Shown: piece by piece, positions 6,017 to 6,044 of the stretch | Numbering within the stretch: the stretch's first letter is position 1 | Layout of the letters: every line of letters begins with the position of its first letter | From: Synergistales bacterium | Lineage (GTDB): Bacteria; Synergistota; Synergistia; Synergistales; Thermovirgaceae | DNA: 6,044 nucleotides | Direction: 5' to 3' | NCBI GenBank assembly: GCA_018434645.1 | Contig: JAHDOX010000142.1 | Span: forward strand, 1 to 6,044 | The notes under the pieces: model-generated | Seen by the model: only the letters and a program-made list of their open reading frames with translations | The model's database searches: none | Told to the model about the DNA's origin: nothing | Position numbers and translations under genes: made by a program

Positions 6017-6044
6017 ATGAAAATAACCATGGCTGATGTCGCGG
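6017..6044 (+). CDS. 5' end of a probable LacI-family transcriptional regulator
   Basis: Only nine codons are visible, reading MKITMADVA, before the window ends. This matches the start of LacI/GalR helix-turn-helix domains, which typically read MxTIKDVAxxAGVS. ATG 6017 is preferred over the in-frame ATG 6011 because AGGGGG (6004-6009) lies 7 nt before it but only 1 nt before the other. The gene has its own promoter region and is separated from the kinase by a strong terminator. Family assignment rests on very few residues. Confidence 0.5.

Noticed and set aside
1..6044. Search for CRISPR repeats, tRNA or rRNA genes, insertion sequences, integrases and phage genes
   Set aside because: No regularly spaced repeats, no cloverleaf-like segments, no terminal inverted repeats with a transposase and no mobile-element proteins were seen by reading.

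Overview
The window is about 6 kb of compact bacterial chromosome with every recognisable gene on the + strand and a moderate base composition of roughly half G+C by eye. Strong Shine-Dalgarno sequences, Sec signal peptides and a TGS/ThrRS-like/uridine-kinase fusion point to a bacterium, probably an anaerobe of the Synergistota, Firmicutes or Thermotogae type where such fusion kinases are common. That placement is inference; nothing here fixes the phylum.

Layout from left to right: (1) the 3' end of an unrecognised gene whose product ends in a coiled coil (to 172); (2) a short gap with a striking 36-bp near-perfect palindrome just before the ribosome binding site of the next gene; (3) a three-gene betaine-type ABC importer operon in the order binding protein, ATPase, permease (241-3006), with a 61-bp overlap between the first two genes and a 1-nt gap between the last two; (4) a 111-nt gap that appears to hold both a hairpin terminator for the importer and a promoter for the next gene; (5) an exported tandem-rhodanese protein lacking any catalytic cysteine (3118-4113); (6) a 547-residue nucleoside-kinase-like fusion protein (4171-5814) followed by a textbook intrinsic terminator; (7) a regulatory gap with a plausible sigma-70 promoter flanked by inverted TACCGGT boxes; (8) the first codons of a probable LacI-family regulator running off the right edge.

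Genes 241-3006 work together: the periplasmic protein captures a quaternary amine (glycine betaine or a relative) in an aromatic cage, the permease carries it across the inner membrane, and the ATPase drives transport. The ATPase lacks the C-terminal CBS pair found in osmosensing ProV/OpuAA. The rhodanese-like protein and the kinase have no obvious functional link to the importer. I see no CRISPR array, tRNA, rRNA, insertion sequence or integrase. I do not claim a new multi-gene system. The most unusual items are the cysteine-free tandem rhodanese, the kinase whose ThrRS-like half has lost several metal ligands, and the palindrome in front of the importer.
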